A stretch of DNA of 64,000 nt from Panulirus ornatus (GCF_036320965.1 NC_092232.1:52016982-52080981), one strand, 5' to 3'. Shown: positions 1 to 10,984, counted from the first letter of the stretch. Program-made: numbers and translations. Notes: generated by a model from the sequence alone, not told the origin.

Positions 1-344
1 GGACACATGCGTGGATGATGAGTGAGGATAATAGAGGGACGGGTGCTTGATGGGATATGGTTATGGAAATGGGTGATGCGTCATGAGGGGGGGCCCTAAG
101 CTACCAAGGGACGATGGAGGTACATGGCCGTGGGCGGATGGGCGTGGTTTCGAAGACTAGGGCAAGGCTAGTGGGACACTGGGCCATGGCTAGTGGGACA
201 CTGGGCCGTGACTAGTGGCACACAGGAGCGTGGCTAGTTGCACACAGGAGCGTGGCTAATAAGGGACACATGGGCGTGACTACCACGACACAGCACTGTG
301 CCACCCGGAACACAGGAACTGAAAACAGAATCAAGTGCAAAATG

Positions 345-1465
345 TTCGTGGGTCGAGTCAGTATGCGCGGTTGCAAAGAGAATGAAAAGAAGGGAGAGAC
401 AGAAGCAGTCTTTGAAGACAGGAACCTAGATATTCTGGCTCTAAACGAAGCGGAGGTAAAAAGATGAGGGGGGGGGGGAGATTGGTTCGCGAATGTTCAT
501 AGGGAATACGTCCCGGGTTACTAAAAGGGTTGGAGCAAAAAAGAAGGGGGTTGACACTTCTGATGCCGTGTGAACCCTGGAATTATGAGGTACTTACTTC
601 AATGTCAATGTGGGTTAGATTGAAAGTTGACTACGAGAGATGAGAGACTGGAAGTGCTTATGCACCAAGAATTGGGAGGAGTAAGGAAAGAGAGAATTGC
701 ACTTTTGGGAAGAGATTATTTCTTTCGTGTTTTGGCAGTTTTGATAACAAGGGATCGAATCTTACTGAGACAGTATCTGAATGCAAGGGGGAAGTGATGT
801 GTCGATTAAGGGTATCACGGAGGGTTCTCTAGTGCGAATGGAAATGGGGGAAATGTTTGCTAAAATACGTGCTAAAGAAAATTGGTGATCGGAAACACAA
901 GTACATACACATGTATGCGTGGGTGAGTGAGGCTGAGGGTCCACAGCCATCAACTTATCGTTTGCCATTTGACATTGGTGGAAACGAGAGATCTGTTGGA
1001 CGTGAACTTGATGAGTGAGGCAACATAAGACATGTCTCATCATTTCTTGATGTAGGTAAAAGCTGGATGATGGGTTCCGAAAAAGATGTGACATACGCGT
1101 GAAAAAAAAAATCATGAAATGGGTGACATGGAAAACGTGGCCTGTGTGCAGCGATAGATCGACAGTGTGAAGGAAGAAGGTCATGTAGTGTGAACTAGGA
1201 GAGTGGAAGGGGTGTAGAAAGTAACACTGCATAAGCGTACAGAGGTTAGGATATCATACTAACGAGAAACGGTTGCGAGTGGTAGGAAGAGGAAGTTCAG
1301 TGGCTAATGAAGGAGCAAAGGAAATTGTGTGGACGGCTTTCGCGGGGAAGGAGCGTGTGTGACTGGGTGAAGTACAAGAGAAAGCAGCGGGCGGTGAAGA
1401 TAAAGGTATGCGAGATGAAAATATGAGCAAATAAGAAATGGGAAATGAAAATATTGAGAAATTTG
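345..1465 (+). mobile_element. Decayed RTE-like LINE, 5' (endonuclease) half
   Basis: Conceptual translation in shifting frames follows the intact RTE copy at 5634-8630. The segment near 370-465 reads like its endonuclease start (FEDRNLDILALNEAE against FEERNLDVLALSETK), keeping the catalytic-type Glu. The segment near 1260-1440 reads like its linker (EEEVQWLMKEQRKLCGR against DEEVRVLVKEKREAFGR). Many stops and frameshifts make it non-functional. It is far more diverged than the copies at 51 and 62 kb, so it is an old insertion. Exact ends are uncertain. Confidence 0.7.
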
Positions 1466-2462
1466 GATGATATCAAGAATAGGTTATGGTGTTGCCGTTA
1501 GCGTTACTGACCCTGCGTTACCACGAACCCAACTGGAGTCGGGTCTACATGGGTTTCGCCTGCTGAAATTCCTGAAGCCGGGAGGAACCAGCAACCGCGT
1601 CACGAAGCGATCACCGACTGTATCGAGCTACCAGAGTGCTCCAGAGAATAGGATCGAATTTGAACTGTGGGCGAAGGGAAACCGGATTAAATCCTTCGCG
1701 ATGCTGTTACCATTTGGATCAACGACTCGCCAGTGACACCGCTAGTGTCGCGCCCTTAACCTAAGCGGACAGGTCAACTTTGAGCGAACGAACTACTGTA
1801 CAGCCTTCATCCACCGATCTACTGAAGTTGGTTCTGCAGGTCCTCACGCCATCCAACAGTCAAGGGTTGTGTGGGATCAGTCAGCCCGCAACCAATGCGA
1901 GTCTATAAGGCAGGCAACATTGCTACGACGTCACGTGACAACGTCACCCAACCAATCAACTCCACAGAGTACGTGGCACCGCCGCGAAGACGTGGCCACA
2001 GGCAGTGTTTTGTAAACAATGCGATCACTCGTGCCCTTGACCTTCGTCCTAGGACCTTCAAGTCTCAATCAGCTGTCAGATGAGGACAGCTGCGAGCTAG
2101 CCACACCAGGTACTACCAAGTTACTACTAATCAATTACAGTGATGCAGTTGTGAAATAAATCAACTGTCAGTTAGCTATGGTGACATATAGTTAAAAACA
2201 GAGTGACAGATACATAAGGCGAAATAATCTTGAGTGACACCAGGACTTGCAAAGCCAAAGCATCACACAAGTAAATGGTACTAATCCCAGTCGATCTGTA
2301 GTAGAATATCAGAATACATCGTGAACGTGTTTCACGTGTCTAATTAGACCCCCTTCATACACATGTACTGTTCAACCCCCCCACTGAGAGGAACCCATTA
2401 CGAGTATGTTTACTCGATTCTACAAGCTGTTAAATTCTCATACCCTTTATCTACATATCAAC
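1466..2462. other. Low-copy sequence, possible SINE trace
   Basis: No gene is recognised. The stretch around 1490-1560 shares its opening (GTTAGCGTTACTGAC) and a GTCGGGTCTACATGGG block with the SINE at 4564, so a diverged third SINE copy may begin here. The remainder shows no repeat structure or convincing reading frame. Confidence 0.4.
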
Positions 2463-2464
2463 AT

Positions 2465-2565
2465 AGTATGTATGTATGTACGTATGTAAGTACGTACGTA
2501 TGTATGTATGTATGTAGGTATGCACGTACGTACGTACTTATGTATGTATGTATGTATGTACGTAT
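2465..2565 (+). repeat. Interrupted (GTAT)n/(GTAC)n tetranucleotide repeat
   Basis: About 100 bp of ATGT/ACGT tetramers with C-T interchanges. GTAC-containing units make it locally self-complementary. Confidence 0.9.
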
Positions 2566-3529
2566 TTGTGATTATTCACAATAATTGTTTCATACAAGCT
2601 AAGATCGTTGGTATCCGAGGGAAGTAACCGTGGCAAGAATCGCACTCAATCTATCACTCTTAAATGCATGAAAGATGCATGTTTTTTTGTGAAGGGATGC
2701 AAGACGTATCCACATTTACTCTAGCATCTGACGTTCCTATAAAAGTTTCCTTCATACATTTTAGTTCTGCAAGGTATTTCTTCTCCCTGTTTCCTGAACG
2801 GCGTGTCGCCGGAGGGAGTGCAGAGAGCCTTCGCTGAGCTATCATATTCCTTTCACTTCCCTTAGAGGGATCACATCTTTTTTTCGGTTGTGTCAAAGCC
2901 AGAACACCTCACTTGGACCAGGATGTGTAGGTTGTCTGTGTATCTATGTAACTATATTCAAATCCAATCTGTGCTGTGGTCTTCGCTACACACATGCTTA
3001 AAGACAGCCGAGGTTTCTTGGCCATATCTAACTGGTCCTCTGTGGTCAGTGGCCTTAGTATCTAATTTGCGACAAGCGTAACCAGTGTGTCGTATATTTT
3101 ATTACATTGGCTACAAAGAATACTATCATACTCCAACATTACATTCTGGGTTACCCTTTGTCGTACAATGACAAGATTTCTTGCCGATATTGTTGCGTTA
3201 GATTAGAATAATCTTATCATTTGTGTTTGGATCTCAAGTTAACTGTGGCCTTGATGTACCAAATTTTCAAAAAGACAAAATACATGATTGCTATATTCGA
3301 ATCAAGAGTTTTACCATTTTACACCTGAGATTGTCACTTAATTCTGTGCTTTAAACGAGAACCAGTTCTGGTGACCTAACTTATTCTCTTGGCATTTATC
3401 ATTTCTATTTATCAATAAGTATCTATCCCAAAAATGATAAATGGAGAAGTGAGGCTACACAAACTAGTTCTGGTGAAAAGCGTTGGACATGGCTATCAAA
3501 TATGTCTGATAACAAGAAAAGAAGATCGT
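2566..3529. other. AT-rich low-copy sequence
   Basis: About 1 kb with no recognised gene, RNA or repeat. Open frames are short and unlike known families. Confidence 0.5.
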
Positions 3530-3534
3530 AAGCT

Positions 3535-4020
3535 TCTTCGTTCCAGGAGACTGAAGATCAGAGGTTCCAGGAGACTGTAGGTCAGAGGTTCCAGGAGACT
3601 GAAGATCAGGGGTTCCAGGAGACTGAAGATCAGGGGTTCCAGGTGTCGATAGATCAGGGATTCCAGGATACTGTAGGTCAGAAGTTCCAGGAGACTTGAT
3701 CTGGGATTCCAGGAGGCTGTAGATCAGGGGTTCCAGGAGGGAATAGATCAGGACACTGCAGATCAGAGGTTCCAGGAGACTTAAATAGGGGGTTTCAGGA
3801 GTTGATAGATCAGGGATTCCAGGAGTCGAGAGAGATGGGGATCCAGGAGACTGGGCATCAAGGGCTCCAGGAGTAGATCAGGGATTCCAGGAGACTGTGG
3901 ATAAGTGGCTCCAGGAGACTATAGATTGTGGGTTCCTGGAGACAGCACATCAAGGGTTCCAGGACACCGTAGATCAGGGATCCAGATACTGTGGATCAGT
4001 GGTTCTGAATCCTTCCTCCC
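3535..4020 (+). repeat. Minisatellite, about 23-24 bp, diverged
   Basis: Roughly twenty degenerate copies of GGTTCCAGGAGACTGAAGAT plus CAGG, most alike near 3545-3640 and increasingly mutated towards 4020. No coding role is seen. Confidence 0.88.
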
Positions 4021-4440
4021 CTGGACCAGTCATCAGGGTACGTCACTTGGTCAGTGGATCCTCCTTCTCTTATAAGAGGGATGGAGGCACCGTGAGGCAG
4101 TGTTAGTCATACCAAATCAGTCCATAAATACAGCACAACTTAATAAAGTTATTAGTGCTATGTGTAGAAACCTGAGGAGTGTCGACGAAGGATGGTAACT
4201 TTACCAAGATTCTATTTTCAGAGTTTTAATAGCTCAGAGATGATTCTTCGTCAGGCCATTTCAGTACAGTGACGCTAATATTTCTTATCATTTCTGTTTA
4301 ATCTATGATGCACATGTTGACGGAGGGAGAAATTATATTTCTGTTTAACATAAAACAACAATGCTGTATTAAGAAATATAACTGTATTGATCATGGTTTT
4401 TCCCTGGACCAGTAATAGTCGTGGACTACAGGTTCGAAAA

Positions 4441-4506
<66 letters not shown>
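4441..4506 (+). repeat. (CA)n microsatellite
   Basis: About 66 bp of CA dinucleotides with a short GC interruption near 4451-4456. Confidence 0.97.
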
Positions 4507-4509
<3 letters not shown>

Positions 4510-4563
4510 TGCAAAAGGGGCACCATGAGTGCGAGACTCCCTCTCCTTACAGTAGTGTGTAGT

Positions 4564-4852
4564 TGTTAGCATTACTGACAATGAGTCAGCACGGACCAGC
4601 ATGGGGTCGGACCTGCATGGGCTGGAATCCTGGGTGTGGCAGTCGGCCCACACACCCAACCTAGATCTTCATCTTCTCCTCGGGGCTGGTCGGTAAATGA
4701 GTGCCTTGCTCAGGCTTGTATGTGTCCATGTATATATATACGAACGAGCAGACATGGAACATATATACAAGGTTAAGAGACGGGGAAAAACGAGTGTAAA
4801 AGTCTCTTCCTATAATACACAAATAGTAATCACATACTCATGAGATGGGGTC
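4564..4852 (+). mobile_element. tRNA-like SINE copy
   Basis: The segment matches 34585-34921 along its length. Both share an opening GTTAGC/TAGCAACG A-box-like region, then TGAGTCAGCACG, a GTCG-rich block, a B-box-like segment (GGCTGGAATCC here, GGTTCGAATCC in the other), CCTGG and GGCTGGTC..TAAATG blocks, and a tail ending GTAGTAATCACA or AATAGTAATCACA. Two dispersed copies with Pol III type boxes support a tRNA-derived SINE. A short TA run lies in the middle where the other copy has (TG)n. Confidence 0.65.
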
Positions 4853-5075
4853 CCATAAGTGTACAGTTCTCACTAAGTACTGTACAAATTATCAATTTAT
4901 AAAGAGGGAAATATATGAAAGAAACTTGTTGGAAAAGACGTAAGGAGTTGAGATTACAGCAATAAAACGGTGGGTGAATGGAGTACAGTTTCCTCAAAGA
5001 AGTTGTCACTTCAAAGGAGTCTAGTAGCCCTGCAACTGGAGGTAGCACAGAGCCTTGGCCTGCATGAGCCTTTAT

Positions 5076-5082
5076 GAATATG

Positions 5083-5123
<41 letters not shown>
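5076..5123 (+). repeat. (TA)n microsatellite
   Basis: Short interrupted TA/GTAT run. Confidence 0.9.
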
Positions 5124-5139
5124 TATAAACAAGTCATGT

Positions 5140-5370
5140 GTTAATGTATGATAAACAATACTGTCATCTGTTAAATAACATAGATCATAAACAATACTAT
5201 CATCAGTGTTAAATAACATGGATCATAAACAATACTGTCATCAGTGTTAACCTGGATCATAAACAATACTGTCATCAGTTTTAGATAACATGGATCATAA
5301 ACAATAGTCATCAGTTATATAACATGGATCATAAACAATACTGTCATCAGCGTTAAATTACATGTTTAAG
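5140..5370 (+). repeat. Minisatellite, about 38-44 bp, ~6 copies
   Basis: Six copies of a unit containing CATGGATCATAAACAATACT followed by GTCATCAGTGTTAAATAA. Copies vary in length by small deletions. Confidence 0.9.
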
Positions 5371-5424
5371 TTCATTCATTTCAAGCTAAAAGTTTGTTTC
5401 TAAATTGTTCTTACATTTTTCATA

Positions 5425-5513
5425 TGTATATATATGTATGTGTGTGTGTGTGTGTGTATGTGCATATGTGTGTGTGTGTGTGTGTGTGTGTATGTATATA
5501 TATATGTATATTA
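5425..5513 (+). repeat. (TG)n/(TA)n microsatellite at the RTE 5' junction
   Basis: Mixed TG and TA runs that end exactly where the full-length RTE 5' UTR begins (about 5514). This probably marks the insertion site. Confidence 0.9.
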
Positions 5514-5633
5514 TCCCTGGGGATAGGGGTGAAAGAATACTTCCCACGTATTCCTCGCGTGTCGTAGAAAGCGACTAGAGGGGACGGGAGCGGGGGGCCG
5601 GAAATCCTCCCCTCCTTGTATTAACTTTCTAAA
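5514..5633 (+). promoter_or_regulatory. RTE 5' UTR, probable internal promoter region
   Basis: The 120 bp between the microsatellite and the ATG are GC-rich and include GATAGGGGTGAAAGAATAC and a GGGGACGGGAGCGGGGGGCC block. Non-LTR elements carry internal promoters in this position, but no specific box is claimed. None of the truncated copies retains it. Confidence 0.5.
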
Positions 5634-8630
5634 ATGGGAAACAGAAGAAGGAGTCACGCGGGGAGTGATCATCCTCCTCGAAGGCTCAGAGTGGGGTGCC
5701 TAAATGTGTGTGGATGTAACCAAGATGTGAAAAAGGGAGAGATAGGTAGTATGTTTGAGGAAAGGAACCTGGATGTTTTGGCTCTGAGTGAAACGAAGCT
5801 CAAGGGTAAAGGGGAAGAGTGGTTTGGAAATGTCTGGGGAGTGAAGTCAGGGGTTAGTGAGAGGACAAGAGCAAGGGAAGGAGTAGCAATACTCCTGAAA
5901 CAGGAGTTGTGGGAGTATGTGATAGAATGTAAGAAAGTAAATTCTCGATTAATATGGGTAAAATTGAAAGTTGATGGAGAGAGGTGGGTGATTATTGGTG
6001 CATATGCACCTGGGCATGAGAAGAAAGATCATGAGAGGCAAGTGTTTTGGGAGCAGCTAAATGAGTGTGTTAGCGGTTTTGATGCACGAGACCGGGTTAT
6101 AGTGATGGGTGATTTGAATGCAAAGGTGAGTAATGTGGCAGTTGAGGGAATAATTGGTATGCATGGGGTGTTCAGTGTTGTAAATGGAAATGGTGAAGAG
6201 CTTGTAGATTTATGTGCTGAAAAAGGACTGATGATTGGGAATACCTGGTTTAAAAAGCGAGATATACATAAGTATACTTATGTAAGTAGGAGAGATGGCC
6301 AGAGAGCGTTATTGGATTACGTGTTAATTGACAGGCGTGCGAAAGAGAGACTTTTGGATGTTAATGTGCTGAGAGGTGCAACTGGAGGGATGTCTGATCA
6401 TTATCTTGTGGAGGCTAAGGTGAAGATTAGTATGGGTTTTCAGAAAAGAGGAGTGAATGTTGGGGTGAAGAAGGTGGTGAGAGTAAGTGAGCTTGGGAAG
6501 GAGACCTGTGTGGGGAAGTACCAGGAGAGACTGTGTACAGAATGGAAAAAGGTGAGAACAATGGAAGTAAGGGGAGTCGGGGAGGAATGGGATGTATTTA
6601 GGGAATCAGTGATGGACTGCGCAAAAGATGCTTGTGGCATGAGAAGAGTGGGAGGTGGGCTGTTTAGAAAGGGTAGTGAGTGGTGGGATGAAGAAGTAAG
6701 AGTATTAGTGAAAGAGAAGAGAGAGGCATTTGGACGATTTTTGCAGGGAAAAAATGCAATTGAGTGGGAGAAGTATAAAAGAAAGAGACAGGAGGTCAAG
6801 AGAAAGGTGCAAGAGGTGAAAAAAAGGGCAAATGAGAGTTGGGGTGAGAGACTATCAGTAAATTTTAGGGAGAATAAAAAGATGTTCTGGAAGGAGGTAA
6901 ATAGGGTGCGTAAGACAAGGGAGCAAATGGGAACTTCAGTGAAGGGCGTAAATGGGGAGGTGATAACAAGTAGCGGTGATGTGAGAAGGAGATGGAATGA
7001 GTATTTTGAAGGTTTGTTGAATGTGTCTGATGACAGAGTGGCAGATATAGGGTGTTTTGGTCGAGGTGGTGTGCAAAGTGAGAGGGTTAGGGAAAATGAT
7101 TTGATAAACAGAGAAGAGGTAGTAAAAGCTTTGCGGAAGATGAAAGCCGGCAAGGCAGCAGGTTTGGATGGTATTGCAGTGGAATTTATTAAGAAAGGGG
7201 GTGACTGTATTGTTGACTGGTTGGTAAGGTTATTTAATGTATGTATGACTCATGGTGAGGTGCCTGAGGATTGGCGGAATGCGTGCATAGTGCCATTGTA
7301 CAAAGGCAAAGGGGATAAGAGTGAGTGCTCAAATTACAGAGGTATAAGTTTGTTGAGTATTCCTGGTAAATTATATGGGAGGGTATTGATTGAGAGGGTG
7401 AAGGCATGTACAGAGCATCAGATTGGGGAAGAGCAGTGCGGTTTCAGAAGTGGTAGAGGATGTGTGGATCAGGTGTTTGCTTTGAAGAATGTATGTGAGA
7501 AATACTTAGAAAAGCAAATGGATTTGTATGTAGCATTTATGGATCTGGAGAAGGCATATGATAGAGTTGATAGAGATGCTCTGTGGAAGGTATTAAGAAT
7601 ATATGGTGTGGGAGGCAAGTTGTTAGAAGCAGTGAAAAGTTTTTATCGAGGATGTAAGGCATGTGTACGTGTAGGAAGAGAGGAAAGTGATTGGTTCTCA
7701 GTGAATGTAGGTTTGCGGCAGGGGTGTGTGATGTCTCCATGGTTGTTTAATTTGTTTATGGATGGGGTTGTAAAGGAGGTGAATGCAAGAGTCCTGGAAA
7801 GAGGGGCAAGTATGAAGTCTGTTGGGGATGAGAGAGCTTGGGAAGTGAGTCAATTGTTGTTCGCTGATGATACAGCGCTGGTGGCTGATTCATGTGAGAA
7901 ACTGCAGAAGCTGGTGACTGAGTTTGGTAAAGTGTGTGGAAGAAGAAAGTTGAGAGTAAATGTGAATAAGAGCAAGGTTATTAGGTACAGTAGGGGTGAG
8001 GGTCAAGTCAATTGGGAGGTGAGTTTGAATGGAGAAAAACTGGAGGAAGTGAAGTGTTTTAGATATCTGGGAGTGGATCTGTCAGCGGATGGAACCATGG
8101 AAGCGGAAGTGGATCATAGGGTGGGGGAGGGGGCGAAAATTTTGGGAGCCTTGAAAAATGTGTGGAAGTCGAGAACATTATCTCGGAAAGCAAAAATGGG
8201 TATGTTTGAGGGAATAGTGGTTCCAACAATGCTGTATGGTTGCGAGGCGTGGGCTATGGATAGAGATGTGCGCAGGAGGATGGATGTGCTGGAAATGAGA
8301 TGTTTGAGGACAATGTGTGGTGTGAGGTGGTTTGATCGAGTAAGTAACGTAAGGGTAAGAGAGATGTGTGGAAATAAAAAGAGCGTGGTCGAGAGAGCAG
8401 AAGAGGGTGTTTTGAAATGGTTTGGGCACATGGAGAGAATGAGTGAGGAGAGATTGACCAAGAGGATATATGTGTCGGAGGTGGAGGGAACGAGGAGAAG
8501 AGGGAGACCAAATTGGAGGTGGAAAGATGGAGTGAAAAAGATTTTGTGTGATCGGGGCCTGAACATGCAGGAGGGTGAAAGGAGGGCAAGAAATAGAGTG
8601 AATTGGAGTCATGTGGTATACAGGGGTTGA
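5634..8630 (+). CDS. Endonuclease-reverse transcriptase of RTE-like LINE
   Basis: This 998-residue protein would nick target DNA and copy the element RNA there (target-primed reverse transcription). An APE-type endonuclease spans about residues 18-265, with N24, E53, Y124, D160/N162 (GDLNAKV), D228 and the S254-D255-H256 triad. A charged linker follows (about 270-470). Reverse transcriptase spans about 498-790: KAGKAAGLDGI, YRGISLL, motif A with D637 (MDLEKAYD), motif B GLRQGCVMSP (693-702) and the FADD box with D745/D746. The C-terminal part has an LYGCEAW motif (867-873), a WFGHMERM motif (929-936) and RRRGRPNWRWKDG (954-966). All catalytic residues are intact. The start chosen is the first ATG after the 5' UTR. 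The frame ends at TGA, whereas the copy at 51 kb has CGA there and continues 12 codons, so this protein is probably slightly shortened. Confidence 0.93.
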   Translation: MGNRRRSHAGSDHPPRRLRVGCLNVCGCNQDVKKGEIGSMFEERNLDVLALSETKLKGKGEEWFGNVWGVKSGVSERTRAREGVAILLKQELWEYVIECKKVNSRLIWVKLKVDGERWVIIGAYAPGHEKKDHERQVFWEQLNECVSGFDARDRVIVMGDLNAKVSNVAVEGIIGMHGVFSVVNGNGEELVDLCAEKGLMIGNTWFKKRDIHKYTYVSRRDGQRALLDYVLIDRRAKERLLDVNVLRGATGGMSDHYLVEAKVKISMGFQKRGVNVGVKKVVRVSELGKETCVGKYQERLCTEWKKVRTMEVRGVGEEWDVFRESVMDCAKDACGMRRVGGGLFRKGSEWWDEEVRVLVKEKREAFGRFLQGKNAIEWEKYKRKRQEVKRKVQEVKKRANESWGERLSVNFRENKKMFWKEVNRVRKTREQMGTSVKGVNGEVITSSGDVRRRWNEYFEGLLNVSDDRVADIGCFGRGGVQSERVRENDLINREEVVKALRKMKAGKAAGLDGIAVEFIKKGGDCIVDWLVRLFNVCMTHGEVPEDWRNACIVPLYKGKGDKSECSNYRGISLLSIPGKLYGRVLIERVKACTEHQIGEEQCGFRSGRGCVDQVFALKNVCEKYLEKQMDLYVAFMDLEKAYDRVDRDALWKVLRIYGVGGKLLEAVKSFYRGCKACVRVGREESDWFSVNVGLRQGCVMSPWLFNLFMDGVVKEVNARVLERGASMKSVGDERAWEVSQLLFADDTALVADSCEKLQKLVTEFGKVCGRRKLRVNVNKSKVIRYSRGEGQVNWEVSLNGEKLEEVKCFRYLGVDLSADGTMEAEVDHRVGEGAKILGALKNVWKSRTLSRKAKMGMFEGIVVPTMLYGCEAWAMDRDVRRRMDVLEMRCLRTMCGVRWFDRVSNVRVREMCGNKKSVVERAEEGVLKWFGHMERMSEERLTKRIYVSEVEGTRRRGRPNWRWKDGVKKILCDRGLNMQEGERRARNRVNWSHVVYRG

Positions 8631-8819
8631 CGTGCTGTCAGTGGATTGAAGCAAGGCATGTGAAGCGTCTGGGGTAAACCATGGAAAGCTGTGTAGGTAT
8701 GTATATTTGCGTGTCTGGACGTGTGTATGTACATGTGTATGGGGGGGGGGGGGTTGGGCCATTTCTTTCGTCTGTTTCCTTGCGCTACCTCGCAAACGCG
8801 GGAGACAGCGACAAAGTAT
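8631..8819 (+). other. RTE 3' UTR, short form
   Basis: Contains GTGAAGCGTCTGGGGTAAAC, then a G13 run and a conserved terminal block with GCTACCTCGCAAACGCGGGA and GACAGCGACAAAG. Compared with the 51 kb copy, about 250 bp between the ATGGAAAG and TAGGTATGTATATTTGCG blocks are missing. The 62 kb copy shares this form. Confidence 0.8.

Positions 8820-8912
<93 letters not shown>
8820..8912 (+). repeat. A-run followed by (TA)n, RTE tail
   Basis: 27 A then about 66 bp of TA directly after the RTE 3' end. The same A-rich-to-TA arrangement follows the copies at 51.9 kb and 62.9 kb. Confidence 0.95.
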
Positions 8913-8916
<4 letters not shown>

Positions 8917-9101
8917 AAGCACATTATAAACTCTGGTTATTACACAAATAATTGCAGGTGCAGCAAGGGTTTCAGGACAGTCTACGTCTACACAAGCCAC
9001 TTTACTTCCCACTCACAACCCATTCTGAATTCTCTTCATCTGAGCCATCTGGGCCGATCAAAGACGGCGATGTTATCCAGTTCAGCCTCTTCGGGTAGGC
9101 C

Positions 9102-9102
<1 letters not shown>

Positions 9103-9139
<37 letters not shown>
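9103..9139 (+). repeat. (CA)n microsatellite
   Basis: About 37 bp of perfect CA repeat. Confidence 0.97.
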
Positions 9140-9140
<1 letters not shown>

Positions 9141-9944
9141 CAGTGACGTCGGCTGAGTCGACCAACAGATGCGCTGAGGCGTTTGAAGTTTGGTTTTTGC
9201 CGCTAATATCGGCTGATTTATCATGCCGCCCACCATACTCAGCCTGTGGAGTGCAGCGCATGGGGATTACGCCGTTGAAAAAGTCCTTGCCAAACCCCGG
9301 CGACCCGACGGTTATATCTTTAGACAATGGGAAGTTAAGAACGATAGTAATAATAATCATAACAATAATTCTGTTGACTAAAAATGCCGCCCGATGGTTA
9401 AAACATACAGAGAAAATATGTCAGTAAAACAGTATGGATTTAAGACGAGGAGGAGGAGGAGGTTAAAGAGATAGATTTTTTTTTTAAAGTTCAATTATCT
9501 ACGGGACGCGAAGAGTGGACGCGATCTCCAAATACCTGATATTTTGATATCAGAATAATGTACCATGCCATCTCTTGAAGGGTTTGTTTAAACCTGTTTC
9601 TTAAAGGTTCAATTTTCTCAAAGACTCGAAGATGGCATTCTAGCTCTGTACACATCTTTGTCCACACATTTTACAATTTCGATGATAAACATTTTCAAAG
9701 ACGTTTATGTACCTTAGTACCTCTAGCCAAGCCTTGCTCTATCAGCGGCAACATCTTGAAGTCATCCTGACGTCATCTGATACAAATACAACTGACGACA
9801 AATGACTTCATACAGCAACACTTGGTCCTAAACGAGGCTGTTTGCGATAGTGGAAGAGAACAGAAACCCATAGACTAGTGTGGTAGGAGTAGAAAGACAC
9901 ATTGTGTAGCTAAGGAGGTGCTAATAATGTCATTCGTGGATTCG
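9140..9944. other. Low-copy sequence, no gene seen
   Basis: About 800 bp without recognisable coding potential. It includes a GAGGAG triplet run near 9450 and a short T-run near 9478. Confidence 0.5.
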
Positions 9945-10400
9945 AAGCAAAATATTTATCAAGTCTATACTTAAACGTATCTATGGCACTGCTTTCAACT
10001 ACTCCAACTGGTATATCGTTCCATATATCAACGATCCTGTTGAAGGAGAAATACTTCGCTTACTCGAGGTAAGATGTTTGCCTGCGAGGTTATACCCGCC
10101 ATCGCAAGGGACACCAGACGAATCTATCCATTAAGTAGCTCAGAAGATCGAGATTACCGAAGCCTTTAATACTTTTGAATACTTGTATTAGCTCACCTCA
10201 GTCTTAACCTTCTCTTTTCTAAGCGAGATAGATTTGATTCGTTCTGTCGGCTCTCGTAGGGTTTGTTTATCGGTGCCGGGAATCATCGTGGTAGCTCGCC
10301 TCTGTACTCTCCTCCATTCCGTCTATGTCTTTCCTCAAGTGAGGTGACCAAACGCACCAGCGAGTTGCAAAGAGCGAGAATAACTTCCCGAGATTTGAAT
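9945..10400 (-). mobile_element. Decayed CR1/Jockey-like LINE, 3' end of RT ORF
   Basis: The minus strand, read across two or three frames, gives RWCVWSPHLRKDIDGMEE, then RRATTMIPG, then YFSFNRIVDIWNDIPVGVVE and SSAIDTFKYRLDKYFAS. This is the typical post-RT C-terminus of CR1/Jockey-like polymerases (WSPyLkkDI..lErvQRRATkmIP...ffsnRVVdiWNsLPeeVV...tFKnrLDky). Stops and frameshifts show it is dead. It ends within about 10 bp of the usual ORF end. Family naming is from motif memory only. Confidence 0.8.
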
Positions 10401-10916
10401 TTTCCCAAGTCCTCCCTAACTATCCAAGAATTTTATTCGTGTACACATAAATCATGGTGGGAAACAGATCTGCTTTTGACTATTTCCTCTCGTCTAGTTT
10501 CTTCAAATACAAGTTTTACGTTCCCCCAGACGGCAGCAGCGTTTAAACTTTTATTTCACTCCCATTAGCATGTTCAGCAGCCTCTTGGCTCCATGCAAGT
10601 TTGGCGAGGGCGCCAACTTCACCATGTTCCCGGAGACGTAAGTGAGGGAGGGGCATCCACAAGAAATTGACGAGGATCTGGAAACCGGTAATGTCGACGC
10701 ATCCGTGTCCGGCTTCAGAGACAAGTTCGTTATATTCTGGTCCTCAGGGTGTTGAGGGTTAAGCAGTGAGGGTGCAGCGTCAGAGATAATTACTCTTGTC
10801 ACTGTGGTTTCCGCAAAGTTCAAGAGCGGTGAGGAGTAAGGCGAGCAAATTTAGTTTCTAAAGTAGAGGTCCAATGACTTATCGTACCTTTTTCTTGCGC
10901 CATTAAGTTATGATGG

Positions 10917-10918
<2 letters not shown>
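10401..10918. other. Low-copy sequence, possible upstream part of the LINE remnant
   Basis: No clear motif is readable on either strand. It lies on the 5' side of the minus-strand LINE remnant at 9945-10400 and may be its eroded continuation. Confidence 0.3.

Positions 10919-10920
<2 letters not shown>

Positions 10921-10984
<64 letters not shown>

Larger units (their letters stand above)
5514..8846 (+). mobile_element. Full-length RTE-like non-LTR retrotransposon
   Basis: The element has a 5' UTR (about 5514-5633), one uninterrupted frame (5634-8630), a short 3' UTR (8631-8819) and an A-rich then (TA)n tail. It has no long terminal repeats. It is bounded by microsatellites on both sides, so no target-site duplication can be defined. 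Eight or more other fragments in the window align to it. With all endonuclease and reverse transcriptase catalytic residues in place, it is the youngest-looking and potentially competent copy here. The RTE assignment rests on the single ORF, the APE endonuclease, the RT type and the short repeat tail; it is not a database result. Confidence 0.88.

Noticed and set aside
6440..7153. 237-codon minus-strand frame within the RTE
   Set aside because: It lies antisense to the RTE ORF and arises from its purine-rich codon use.
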